Source of the DNA: JBDTMT01 sp033764095 | GTDB lineage: Bacteria > Desulfobacterota > Binatia > HRBIN30 > CADEER01 | Direction: 5' to 3' | NCBI GenBank assembly: GCA_033764095.1 | Contig: JANRJF010000453.1 | Location: 1 to 12,762 of the forward strand | DNA length: 12,762 bases | Shown here: positions 6,794-12,762 of the stretch, piece by piece | Position numbering within the stretch: the first letter of the stretch is position 1 | Layout: every line of letters starts with the position of its first letter | Made by a program: the position numbers and the translations under genes | Notes under the pieces: model-generated | Told to the model about the DNA's origin: nothing | Database searches by the model: none | The model's input: only the letters and a program-made list of their open reading frames with translations

Positions 6794-8163
6794 AGGCCAC
6801 CGTCGCCTACCTCGGCGCGCTCGGCCGCGAGCATCGCCACCCGCGCCACGCCATCCCGCCGCTGCGCGCCGCCTACGCCGCCTCGGTGCTGCGCGCCGCC
6901 GGGCACGACGTCGAGCTGCTCGACACCGCCGCCCCGAACGCCGCGCGCCTCGACCTCGCCGCCCACATCACCCGCCGCCGGCCCGATCTGCTGGTCGCCG
7001 ACGCCCGCATCGAGACGGTGGACCAGGTCGCGACCCTGGCGCGCGCCGTGCGCGCGCACTGCGGCGCCATCATCGCCGCCGGACCGCCGGCCGAGGCGCT
7101 GGCCGCCGACGTGCTGGCGGAGGAGTCGGTGCGCGGCGTGCTCGGCGGCGAGTACGAGGGGTGGATCGGCGGCGTCGCCGAGAGCCTGGCGGCGGGCGCG
7201 CCGCCGCTGGCGCCGGGCTGGGTGACGCGCGGCGCCAGCGGCCCGTTCACCGCCCAGGCGGCGGTGCCGATCGCCGACATCGACGCGCTGCCGACGCCGG
7301 CGCACGCCGAGCTGCTCGCCGGCGGTTACACCGTCGCCTATCCGGTGCAGCGCCGCGACCGCCTGCGCTGCGCCTACGTGTTGTCGACGCGCGGCTGTCC
7401 GCACGCCTGCACCTTCTGCTCGCCGGTGGAGATGCGCTCGCGCTTCCTGCCCTACCGCGTGCGCGACGTCGAGGCGGTGGCCGACGAGCTGGCGCAGGTG
7501 GCGCGGCTGGGTGCCAACGTCGTGTACTTCAACGACGACAACTTCCTGCGCGACCGCGCCCGCGTCACCGCGCTCTGCGAGGCGATCCTGCGCCGCCGGC
7601 TCGACCTCACCTGGCTGGCCGACGCGCGCGCCGACGACGTCGACCCGACGCTGCTGCCGCTGATGCGCCGCGCCGGCTGCTCGACCCTCTGCCTGGGCGT
7701 CGAGAGCGGCTCGCAGCGCGTGCTCGACGCGATGCGCAAGGGGATCACCGTCGAGCAGACGCGCGCCGCCGCCGCCGCCATCCACGCCGCCGGGCTGTGG
7801 ATGGTCGCCTACGTGATCCTCGGCTCGCCAGGCGAGACCGAAGCCGAGCGCCATGCCACCTGGCGCCTGCTCGACGACATCCGACCCGAGCTGGTGCAGT
7901 GCCACCGCTTCGCCTGGTACCCGATGGCGCGCGGCGAGCGCGGCGACCCGAGCTGGCGGCGGCCGAGCCACAAGTTCGCCACCGACAGCACCGGCGCGCC
8001 GCCGCTGGCCTTCGACCAGCGCGAGCTCTACCGGCGCTTCTACCTCTCGCCGCGCTTCCTGCTGCACTACGCCCGCACGCGGGCGCGCTGGCTGCCGGGT
8101 CCGATCCTGCGCGACGCCGCGCTCGCCTGGCGCACCGCGACCTACCTGCTCGGCGCGCGATGA
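6790..8163 (+). CDS. B12-binding-type radical SAM protein, coupled to the DegT-like gene
   Basis: A 457-residue protein starting at the ATG that overlaps the previous stop (ATGA). The N-terminal part carries IPPLRAAYASVL-like sequence (about 22-35) and AAGHDVELLD (36-45), as in cobalamin-binding domains of radical SAM enzymes; DxHxxG is absent. The cluster motif CxxxCxxC is at C203, C207 and C210 (STRGCPHACTFCSP). The barrel continues with VVYFNDDNF (244-252), LGVESGS (302-308) and VILGSPGETE (342-351). The C-terminal tail (about 412-457) is rich in aromatic and basic residues (RRFYLSPRFLL, WLPGPILRDAA), a feature often seen in this family and possibly a membrane-contacting element. Its own stop overlaps the start of the GT-C-like gene. 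Proposed role: radical modification of the sugar, lipid or polyprenoid built by this operon. The reaction cannot be assigned from sequence. Confidence 0.92.
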   Translation: MKATVAYLGALGREHRHPRHAIPPLRAAYAASVLRAAGHDVELLDTAAPNAARLDLAAHITRRRPDLLVADARIETVDQVATLARAVRAHCGAIIAAGPPAEALAADVLAEESVRGVLGGEYEGWIGGVAESLAAGAPPLAPGWVTRGASGPFTAQAAVPIADIDALPTPAHAELLAGGYTVAYPVQRRDRLRCAYVLSTRGCPHACTFCSPVEMRSRFLPYRVRDVEAVADELAQVARLGANVVYFNDDNFLRDRARVTALCEAILRRRLDLTWLADARADDVDPTLLPLMRRAGCSTLCLGVESGSQRVLDAMRKGITVEQTRAAAAAIHAAGLWMVAYVILGSPGETEAERHATWRLLDDIRPELVQCHRFAWYPMARGERGDPSWRRPSHKFATDSTGAPPLAFDQRELYRRFYLSPRFLLHYARTRARWLPGPILRDAALAWRTATYLLGAR

Positions 8164-9890
8164 CGGCGCGGACGGCCGCCGTCCTGCTCGCCGCGTCGGC
8201 CGCGTATCTCACCCTGGTCTGGTCGGGCGCCGGGGCGCTGGGCACCAACTACGAGGAAGCGGTGCCCTACGTCCTCACCCCGCTCGACATCCGCGACTAC
8301 GAGCCCAGCCGCGGCGACGCCGACGCGCCGGCCTTCATCGTCGCCTCGCAGCTGCCGCGGCTCGCCTTCGCGCCGGCGCCGGACGTGCGCTGGCCGCTGC
8401 TCAACCAGCCGTACATGACCGATCACCTCACCTACGGCGGCGTCGGCCTCGGCGCGCTCGGTCTCGACCGGCTCGCCGCCGCCCGGCTGTGGCACGCGCT
8501 GTTCGGCCTCGCGCTGCTGTGGGTGCTGTTCGACGTCGCGCGCCTGCTCGGCCTGCCGACGCGCGCCGCGCTGCTCGCGGTCGCCGTCACCGCCACCTGT
8601 CTGCCGTTCACGTTCATGTACACCTGGGCGCGCTTCGACGAGAGCCTCGCCTCGTGGGGCGCGGTGGTGGTGCTGTGGGCGGCGCTGCGACAGGCGCGCG
8701 ACGGGCGCCGCGGCTGGCTGTGGCTCGCAGTGCTGGCGATCGGCCTGGCGGTCTCGGCGAAGCTCACCGCGCTGTGGCCGTTGAGCGGCCTGGCGGTCGC
8801 CGCGCCGCTGGCCGGCTGGCGCCCGCCGCCGCTGCGCCGCCTGGCGCTGCCGGCCCTGGCCGCCGCGCCGCTGTTCGCTCCGATCGTCGGCTTCGCCATC
8901 GCCGGCCCGGCGACCGCCAACGAGGTGTCGCGCCGCCTGGCGTTCCTCGGCGACCTGTTCACCACCGACGTCATCCCCGGCACCGCCGCCAACCTGGTCG
9001 ACTACCTGGGCAACTGGGGCGGCATCCTGAGCGGCGCGATCCGCGGCGCCGCGGCCGGCGCCCCCAACTTCGCCGGCTGGCTGCTGATCGCCGCGACGCT
9101 GCTGTGGCTGGCGGCGCGCACGCTGGCCGCCGGGCCGGTGCCGCGCCGCCGCCGGCTCGAAACGCAGATGCTGGCCTACACCGCGGTCATCTACGTGTGG
9201 GTGGTGCTCTTCTTCCGCGAGCACCGCGACTACCAGTTCGCGCTGCTGGTGCCGCTGCACGCGCTCGCCGTCGCCGCCTTCCTCGACTGGACCGCGGCGC
9301 GCAGCCTCGATCGGCGACTGCCGGGCTGGGCCGCCGGCCTGCTGGTCGCCGCCTGGCCGCTCGGCGCCAACCTGTGGGAGCAACGGCGCCTGCACGAGGA
9401 TCTGCTGCGCGCGCGCAACGCCATGTTCCACCAGGGCGTGCAGCGCGCCTCGGCGGAGTGGCTGGCGGCGCACGGCGTGCAGCGCCCGATCGTCGTCACG
9501 TTCTACGCGGTCGGGGCGTACGAGCTGATGAGCGGCGGCGCGGTGCGCCCGGTCTACCCGTTCCCGCTCCTGCGCCACGCCAAGAACGGGCCGGCGCGGC
9601 AGGACTACGCCGACGTCTGGCGCCGCCTGCTCGCCGGCGGCGAGGCGCCGCGCTACGCGGTGCTGCCGCTCGGCGAGAACCCGATCGAGGGGCGGCACTT
9701 CGACGAGGCGGCGATCCGCGCCGCGCTGCACGAGGTGGCGCCGGGAGAACGCGTCGCGACCTTCGTCAATCACGACGGCGAGCCGCTGCTCGAGATCTGG
9801 CGCGTCACTCCGCCGCCGCCGGGCGCGGCGCCGGCGCCGGCACCGGCGGCGCGCGCCGGCGCGTTGCCCGGGCGCGACGGCGCGGTGTAG
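8160..9890 (+). CDS. Polytopic membrane protein, GT-C/GT39-like glycosyltransferase (probable)
   Basis: A 576-residue protein with about ten or eleven predicted membrane helices, by eye at roughly 6-24, 111-130, 135-153, 163-178, 184-200, 203-220, 228-249, 303-321, 336-352, 358-376 and 388-402. After helix 1 comes an acidic pair (N-Y-E32-E33) followed by a long extracytoplasmic loop to about 110. GT-C enzymes of the PMT/ArnT type keep their catalytic acid at this place. REHRDYQFALLVPLHALAV (353-371) resembles the conserved late helix entry of that group. A soluble domain (about 405-550) follows, then a Pro/Ala/Arg-rich tail. GT-C enzymes take sugars from polyprenyl phosphate on the outer face of the membrane. 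A DPM1-like synthase two genes downstream could make that donor. Start ATG 8160 overlaps the radical SAM stop by four bases. Assignment to GT39 rests on topology and short motifs, so another membrane family remains possible. Confidence 0.75.
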   Translation: MTARTAAVLLAASAAYLTLVWSGAGALGTNYEEAVPYVLTPLDIRDYEPSRGDADAPAFIVASQLPRLAFAPAPDVRWPLLNQPYMTDHLTYGGVGLGALGLDRLAAARLWHALFGLALLWVLFDVARLLGLPTRAALLAVAVTATCLPFTFMYTWARFDESLASWGAVVVLWAALRQARDGRRGWLWLAVLAIGLAVSAKLTALWPLSGLAVAAPLAGWRPPPLRRLALPALAAAPLFAPIVGFAIAGPATANEVSRRLAFLGDLFTTDVIPGTAANLVDYLGNWGGILSGAIRGAAAGAPNFAGWLLIAATLLWLAARTLAAGPVPRRRRLETQMLAYTAVIYVWVVLFFREHRDYQFALLVPLHALAVAAFLDWTAARSLDRRLPGWAAGLLVAAWPLGANLWEQRRLHEDLLRARNAMFHQGVQRASAEWLAAHGVQRPIVVTFYAVGAYELMSGGAVRPVYPFPLLRHAKNGPARQDYADVWRRLLAGGEAPRYAVLPLGENPIEGRHFDEAAIRAALHEVAPGERVATFVNHDGEPLLEIWRVTPPPPGAAPAPAPAARAGALPGRDGAV

Positions 9891-9902
9891 AGCAGCGGGG
9901 GA

Positions 9903-10631
9903 ATGCGTCTCGGCGTGCTGCAACACCTCGCGGCGGACACCGTCCATTCCCTGCGCCGCGTCGGCCTGCCGGTCACCGTGCAGATCATCGCCAGCTCGCT
10001 GCGCGATGTCGCCTTCGACCGCACCTACGGCACCGATACCGCCGGCTACGCCGATCCGCGCGTGTATGCGTCCGACGACCCGCGCGCCCGCCGCGCGACG
10101 TTCTACGTCCCCACCCGCGCCCGCCCGTTCCGCGATTTTCTCGCCTGGAGCGGCGTGCCGCCGACCGGCACCTTCGTCGATTTCGGCTGCGGCAAGGGCC
10201 GCGCCCTGTTCGTCGCCGCCCAGCACGGCTTCCGGCGCGCCGTCGGCGTCGAACTCTCGCCGCGCTTCTGCCGCGCCGCCGAGCACAACCTGGCGCGCCT
10301 GCAGGCGCACGTCGCCGCCACCCAGTTCCGCGTCATCTGCGACGACGCCGGCAACTACGCGGTCGCGCCCGACGACCGCGTGTTCTACTTCTACGATCCG
10401 TTCGACGACGCGCTGATCGAGCGCTGCCTGCAGCGCATCGCCGCATCGCTCGCCGCCGTGCCGCGCCCAGTGTACGTCATCTACCACAACAACATCGCCG
10501 TGCGGCCGACCCCGTTCGACGCGCAGGTTTGGCTGCGCGAGACGCCGACCCCGCGCTTCGCCGGCAACGCGTTCTACCTGTACCGCCACGATCCGGCGGC
10601 GGCGCCGCGCGCGGAGGCGCCGTGCAGCTGA
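9903..10631 (+). CDS. Class I SAM-dependent methyltransferase
   Basis: A 242-residue protein with a Rossmann methyltransferase core. Motif I is FVDFGCGKGRALFVA (91-105), followed by VGVELSPRFCRAAEHNL (114-130), where E117 should bind the SAM ribose, then RVICDDAGNY (143-152) and FYFYDPFDD (161-169) at the motif IV position. The roughly 85-residue N-terminal region (AFDRTYGTDTAGY and following) is not part of the core and may bind the substrate. Small molecule, glycan, lipid or protein could be the target. Start ATG 9903 lies 12 bases after the membrane protein stop, with a G-rich stretch (AGCGGGGGA) just ahead that is close to the start for a Shine-Dalgarno. The end overlaps the next gene by ten bases. 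Position between a GT-C enzyme and a DPM1-like enzyme suggests it decorates the same product. Confidence 0.85.
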   Translation: MRLGVLQHLAADTVHSLRRVGLPVTVQIIASSLRDVAFDRTYGTDTAGYADPRVYASDDPRARRATFYVPTRARPFRDFLAWSGVPPTGTFVDFGCGKGRALFVAAQHGFRRAVGVELSPRFCRAAEHNLARLQAHVAATQFRVICDDAGNYAVAPDDRVFYFYDPFDDALIERCLQRIAASLAAVPRPVYVIYHNNIAVRPTPFDAQVWLRETPTPRFAGNAFYLYRHDPAAAPRAEAPCS

Positions 10632-11368
10632 CCGTCGTCGTGCCGACCTACAACGAGGTCGGCACGCTCGAGCGGCTCACCCGGGCGCTGCTCGAGCTGC
10701 GCCTGCCCGACGTCGCGATGCGCGTCCTGATCGTCGACGACGCATCGGAGGACGGCACCGCGGGAGTCGCCGATCGGCTGGCGCAGGCCGCCCCCGGCGC
10801 GGTGGAGGTGCTGCATCGGGTCGGGCGCCGCGGACTGGGATCGGCCTACGCCGCCGGGTTCGCCCGCGCCCTGGCGAGCGAGGCCGGGCTGATCGCGCAG
10901 ATGGACGCCGACCTCTCGCACGACCCGCAGGTGCTGCGCGCGATGCACGCTGCGATCGGCGAGGCGGACGTGGTCATCGGCTCGCGCTACGTCGCCGGCG
11001 GTTCGCTCGACCCGCACTGGGGCTGGCATCGCAAGCTGCTCAGCCATCTCGCCAACCGGGTCGTCGTGCCCGCCGCGCTGACCCTGCACGTGCGCGACGC
11101 GACCAGCGGCTTCCGCCTGTGGCGGCGCGAGGCGTTGGCCGCCATCGCCCCGTCGCTCAACGCCCGTTCCGGCGGCTACGCGTTCCAGGTGGAGATGGCG
11201 CTGCTCGCCGAACGCGCCGGCTGCCGCATCGCCGAGGTGCCGATCCACTTTCGCGAGCGCGAGTCGGGGCGCTCGAAGATGAACGGCTGGGTCGCCCTCA
11301 CCGCGGCGCGCGAGCTCTGGTCGATGCGACGGCGGGCGGGCGGCGCGGCGCGCCGCGCACAGCACTGA
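10622..11368 (+). CDS. DPM1-like polyprenyl-phosphate sugar synthase (GT2)
   Basis: A 248-residue protein close in length and motif order to soluble dolichol-phosphate mannose synthases. Seen: VVVPTYNEVGTLERL (5-19), LIVDDASEDGT (36-46), GRRGLGSAYAAGF (68-80), the metal site QMDADLSHDP (D95, D97), VIGSRYVAGG (118-127), RDATSGFRLWRR (158-169), YAFQVEM (186-192) and IHFRERESGRSKM (208-220). TSGFR and FRER-x-SGRSK are hallmarks of this family. It should move a sugar (mannose or another) from a nucleotide donor to undecaprenyl or dolichyl phosphate on the cytoplasmic side. The start is GTG 10622, ten bases inside the methyltransferase gene. It is the last gene of the operon and ends six bases from the stop of the convergent WecB-like gene. 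It is the natural partner for the GT-C-like protein at 8160-9890 (inference). Confidence 0.93.
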   Translation: MQLTVVVPTYNEVGTLERLTRALLELRLPDVAMRVLIVDDASEDGTAGVADRLAQAAPGAVEVLHRVGRRGLGSAYAAGFARALASEAGLIAQMDADLSHDPQVLRAMHAAIGEADVVIGSRYVAGGSLDPHWGWHRKLLSHLANRVVVPAALTLHVRDATSGFRLWRREALAAIAPSLNARSGGYAFQVEMALLAERAGCRIAEVPIHFRERESGRSKMNGWVALTAARELWSMRRRAGGAARRAQH

Positions 11369-11374
11369 GCCCGC

Positions 11375-12493
11375 TCAGCAGCGCGTCGCGCTGGCCAGCA
11401 CCTCGGCCACCCGCTGCGCCGCGCTCCCGTCCCACAGCGGCGGGCATCCGGCCGCCGGCCGATCGCCGTCGAGCACGCGATGGATCTCGGCGGTGACGCG
11501 CGCGGGCGCGGTGCCGACGACGCGGTTGCTGCCGTGGCTGACGGTCGCCGGGCGCTCGGTGTTGGCGCGCAGCGTCAGGCAGGGCACCCCCAGATAGGTG
11601 GTCTCCTCCTGGATCCCGCCGGAGTCGGTGAGCACCAGCTCGGCGCGCTCCATCAGCGCCAGCATGTCGAGGTAGCCGAGCGGCTCCACCGGCCGCAGGC
11701 CGGGACACGCCGCCAGCACGGCGCGCAGCGCGGCGGTGCCGAGCTGGCGCCGGGTGCGCGGATGGACCGGAAAGACGATCGGCAGGCGGCGCGCGGCGGC
11801 GCCGACCGCCGCGAGCAGCGCCGCCAGCCCGGCCGCGTCGTCGACGTTCGACGGCCGGTGCAGGGTGAGCACGCCGTAGCCGCCGTCGAGACCGAGCGCG
11901 CCGCGCGGATCGCGCGCCGCGGCGCGGGCGCGGAAGCGCACCAGCGTGTCGATCATGACGTTGCCGACGTGGTGCACGGCGGTGGCCGGGCGCCCCTCGC
12001 GCGCCAGGTTCTCCACCGCGCTCGCCTCGGAGGCGAACAGCAGGTCGCTGACCGCGTCGACGACGATGCGGTTCAGCTCCTCCGGCATGGCGCGGTCGAA
12101 GCTGCGCAGCCCCGCCTCGACGTGCGCCACCGGCACGCCGTGCATGGCGGCGGCCAGCGCCCCGGCGGCGGTCGAGTTGACGTCGCCGACCACCACCACC
12201 AGGTCGGGGCGCAGCTGCGCCAGCACCGGCGACAACGCCTGCAACATCCCGCCCACCTGGTCGGCCTGTCCGACGCCGTCGCAGCCCAGCATCACGTCCG
12301 GCGGCGGCAGCTCCAGCTCGGCGAGCAACTGCGCCGACATCGCCGCGTCGCGGTGCTGCCCGGTGTGGACCAGCAGCGGCGCGAAGGCGTCCGGCCGCGC
12401 CCGCTGCGCGGCCAGGACGGCGGCCATCTTCACCAGGTTCGGCCGCGTGCCGACGATGTTGACGACGCGCCGCACGTGCGCGGGACGCCTCAC
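11375..12493 (-). CDS. wecB: UDP-N-acetylglucosamine 2-epimerase, non-hydrolysing (WecB family)
   Basis: A 372-residue protein with all main landmarks of the family that interconverts UDP-GlcNAc and UDP-ManNAc: IVGTRPNLVKMA (13-24), HTGQH (43-47), VVGDVNST (101-108), HVEAGLRSFDRAMPEELNR (124-142), TLHRPSNVD (210-218), LTDSGGIQEE (288-297) and LRANTERPATV (308-318). From memory of the E. coli enzyme, the catalytic acids and histidine (D95, E117, E131, H213) correspond to D104, E126, E138 and H212. The usual GTRPE is GTRPN, a variant I believe also occurs in other bacterial members. The start chosen is GTG 12493, overlapping the upstream stop as GTGA; GTG 12475 would shorten it by six residues. 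UDP-ManNAc feeds enterobacterial common antigen, capsules and teichoic linkage units. Here it probably feeds the neighbouring surface glycan genes. It is convergent with the DPM1-like gene, with six bases between stops. Confidence 0.93.
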   Translation of the reverse strand: MRRPAHVRRVVNIVGTRPNLVKMAAVLAAQRARPDAFAPLLVHTGQHRDAAMSAQLLAELELPPPDVMLGCDGVGQADQVGGMLQALSPVLAQLRPDLVVVVGDVNSTAAGALAAAMHGVPVAHVEAGLRSFDRAMPEELNRIVVDAVSDLLFASEASAVENLAREGRPATAVHHVGNVMIDTLVRFRARAAARDPRGALGLDGGYGVLTLHRPSNVDDAAGLAALLAAVGAAARRLPIVFPVHPRTRRQLGTAALRAVLAACPGLRPVEPLGYLDMLALMERAELVLTDSGGIQEETTYLGVPCLTLRANTERPATVSHGSNRVVGTAPARVTAEIHRVLDGDRPAAGCPPLWDGSAAQRVAEVLASATRC

Positions 12494-12762
12494 TGCGGGG
12501 CGCCGGCGAGCGCCGCGCGCCGCCACTCCGCCAGCTGCGCGCACGGGTCGCCGGCGGCCGCCGCCGTCTGCAGCAGCTCGCGGAGCGCCCGACCCGGCGC
12601 CTCGATGCGCTCGGCCGGCAGCGACGTCGAGTAGAAGAGATGCACCGCGCCCAGATCGAACGGGCTGCGGTACTGCGAAGCGGCGCAGGTGATGTCGAAG
12701 CGGGCGCGCCCGGCGTCGCCGGCCGCGACCACCACCACCCCCTCGCTCAATTCCAGCCGCTC
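12490..12762 (-). CDS. Unrecognised protein, C-terminal 90 residues only
   Basis: The frame is open from the right edge to a TGA at 12490-12492, so only the C-terminal 90 residues are visible and no start is in the window. The visible part begins ERLELSEGVVVVAAGD and contains FDITCAASQYRSPFDLGAVH and LFYSTSLPAERIEAP, followed by an Ala/Leu-rich helical end. I do not recognise the family. Reality as a gene is supported by its stop overlapping the WecB-like start as GTGA, the same junction style used elsewhere in the window, and by non-random sequence (aromatic and hydrophobic pattern, not the Arg/Ala-rich look of shadow frames). It is probably co-transcribed with and upstream of the epimerase gene, so a function in the same surface glycan pathway is a reasonable guess only. 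Confidence 0.7.
   Translation of the reverse strand, partial: ERLELSEGVVVVAAGDAGRARFDITCAASQYRSPFDLGAVHLFYSTSLPAERIEAPGRALRELLQTAAAAGDPCAQLAEWRRAALAGAPQ

Noticed and set aside
9826..9875. GCC/GGC-rich repeat near the end of the membrane protein considered as a regulatory hairpin
   Set aside because: It encodes the Pro/Ala/Arg-rich C-terminal tail in frame, and many such self-complementary GC tracts exist here by composition alone.
8142..10589. 815-codon minus-strand open frame across the membrane protein and methyltransferase genes
   Set aside because: Arg/Gln/Gly/Ala-rich with no domain, and it spans two well-supported plus-strand genes. Its length is explained by high GC and few stop codons.
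7853..10621. Extension of the DPM1-like frame far upstream of 10622
   Set aside because: The upstream part is Arg/Ala/Pro-rich shadow sequence over other genes. GT2 homology begins exactly at the GTG at 10622.
11364..11379. CTGAGCCCGCTCAG inverted repeat between convergent stops, considered as a bidirectional terminator
   Set aside because: The symmetry comes largely from facing TGA codons. The stem is short, the loop is two bases (or a 4-bp stem with a six-base loop), and no T-run is present on either strand.

Overview
This is a gene-dense, very GC-rich stretch of bacterial chromosome (roughly 70% GC or more by eye). It encodes cell-surface glycan or glycolipid biosynthesis interleaved with three B12-binding-type radical SAM proteins. 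The base composition, strong G/C third-position bias, frequent GTG starts and overlapping starts and stops suggest a high-GC environmental lineage, for example a deltaproteobacterial/Myxococcota or Binatota-like group. Without a homology search this is only a guess. I see no tRNA, rRNA, CRISPR array, insertion sequence or phage gene.

Layout. (A) 1-3035, minus strand: two radical SAM genes joined by a TAGTG stop/start overlap; the downstream one runs off the left edge. (B) 3036-3111: a short AT-rich divergent spacer. (C) 3112-5422, plus strand: an NAD-dependent sugar nucleotide epimerase/dehydratase, a PIG-L/LmbE-type zinc deacetylase and a DPM1-like family 2 glycosyltransferase, joined by two GTGA overlaps. 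(D) 5423-5593: the only sizeable gap. It holds a perfect 18-bp GC palindrome, a possible promoter, a repeated CTGGGGCCAG element and a possible 17-codon leader ORF. (E) 5594-11368, plus strand: a DegT/DnrJ-type PLP enzyme, a third radical SAM protein, a polytopic GT-C-like membrane protein, a class I methyltransferase and a second DPM1-like glycosyltransferase, mostly overlapping. (F) 11375-12762, minus strand, convergent: a non-hydrolysing UDP-GlcNAc 2-epimerase (WecB family), overlapped by the C-terminal end of an unrecognised gene that enters from the right edge.

How the genes may work together (inference). The WecB-like enzyme, the epimerase and the DegT enzyme would supply unusual, possibly amino, sugar nucleotides. 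The PIG-L enzyme would expose a free amine by de-N-acetylation. The two DPM1-like transferases could load sugars onto polyprenyl phosphate. The GT-C membrane protein could then use such a donor on the far side of the membrane. The radical SAM proteins and the methyltransferase are the likely source of unusual chemistry, such as C-methylation or rearrangement on a sugar, lipid or polyprenoid. Their substrates cannot be read from the sequence. The most distinctive signal is the pairing of a DegT enzyme with a radical SAM protein, start-to-stop coupled, inside an operon that also carries a polyprenyl-phosphate-sugar synthase and a GT-C transferase.
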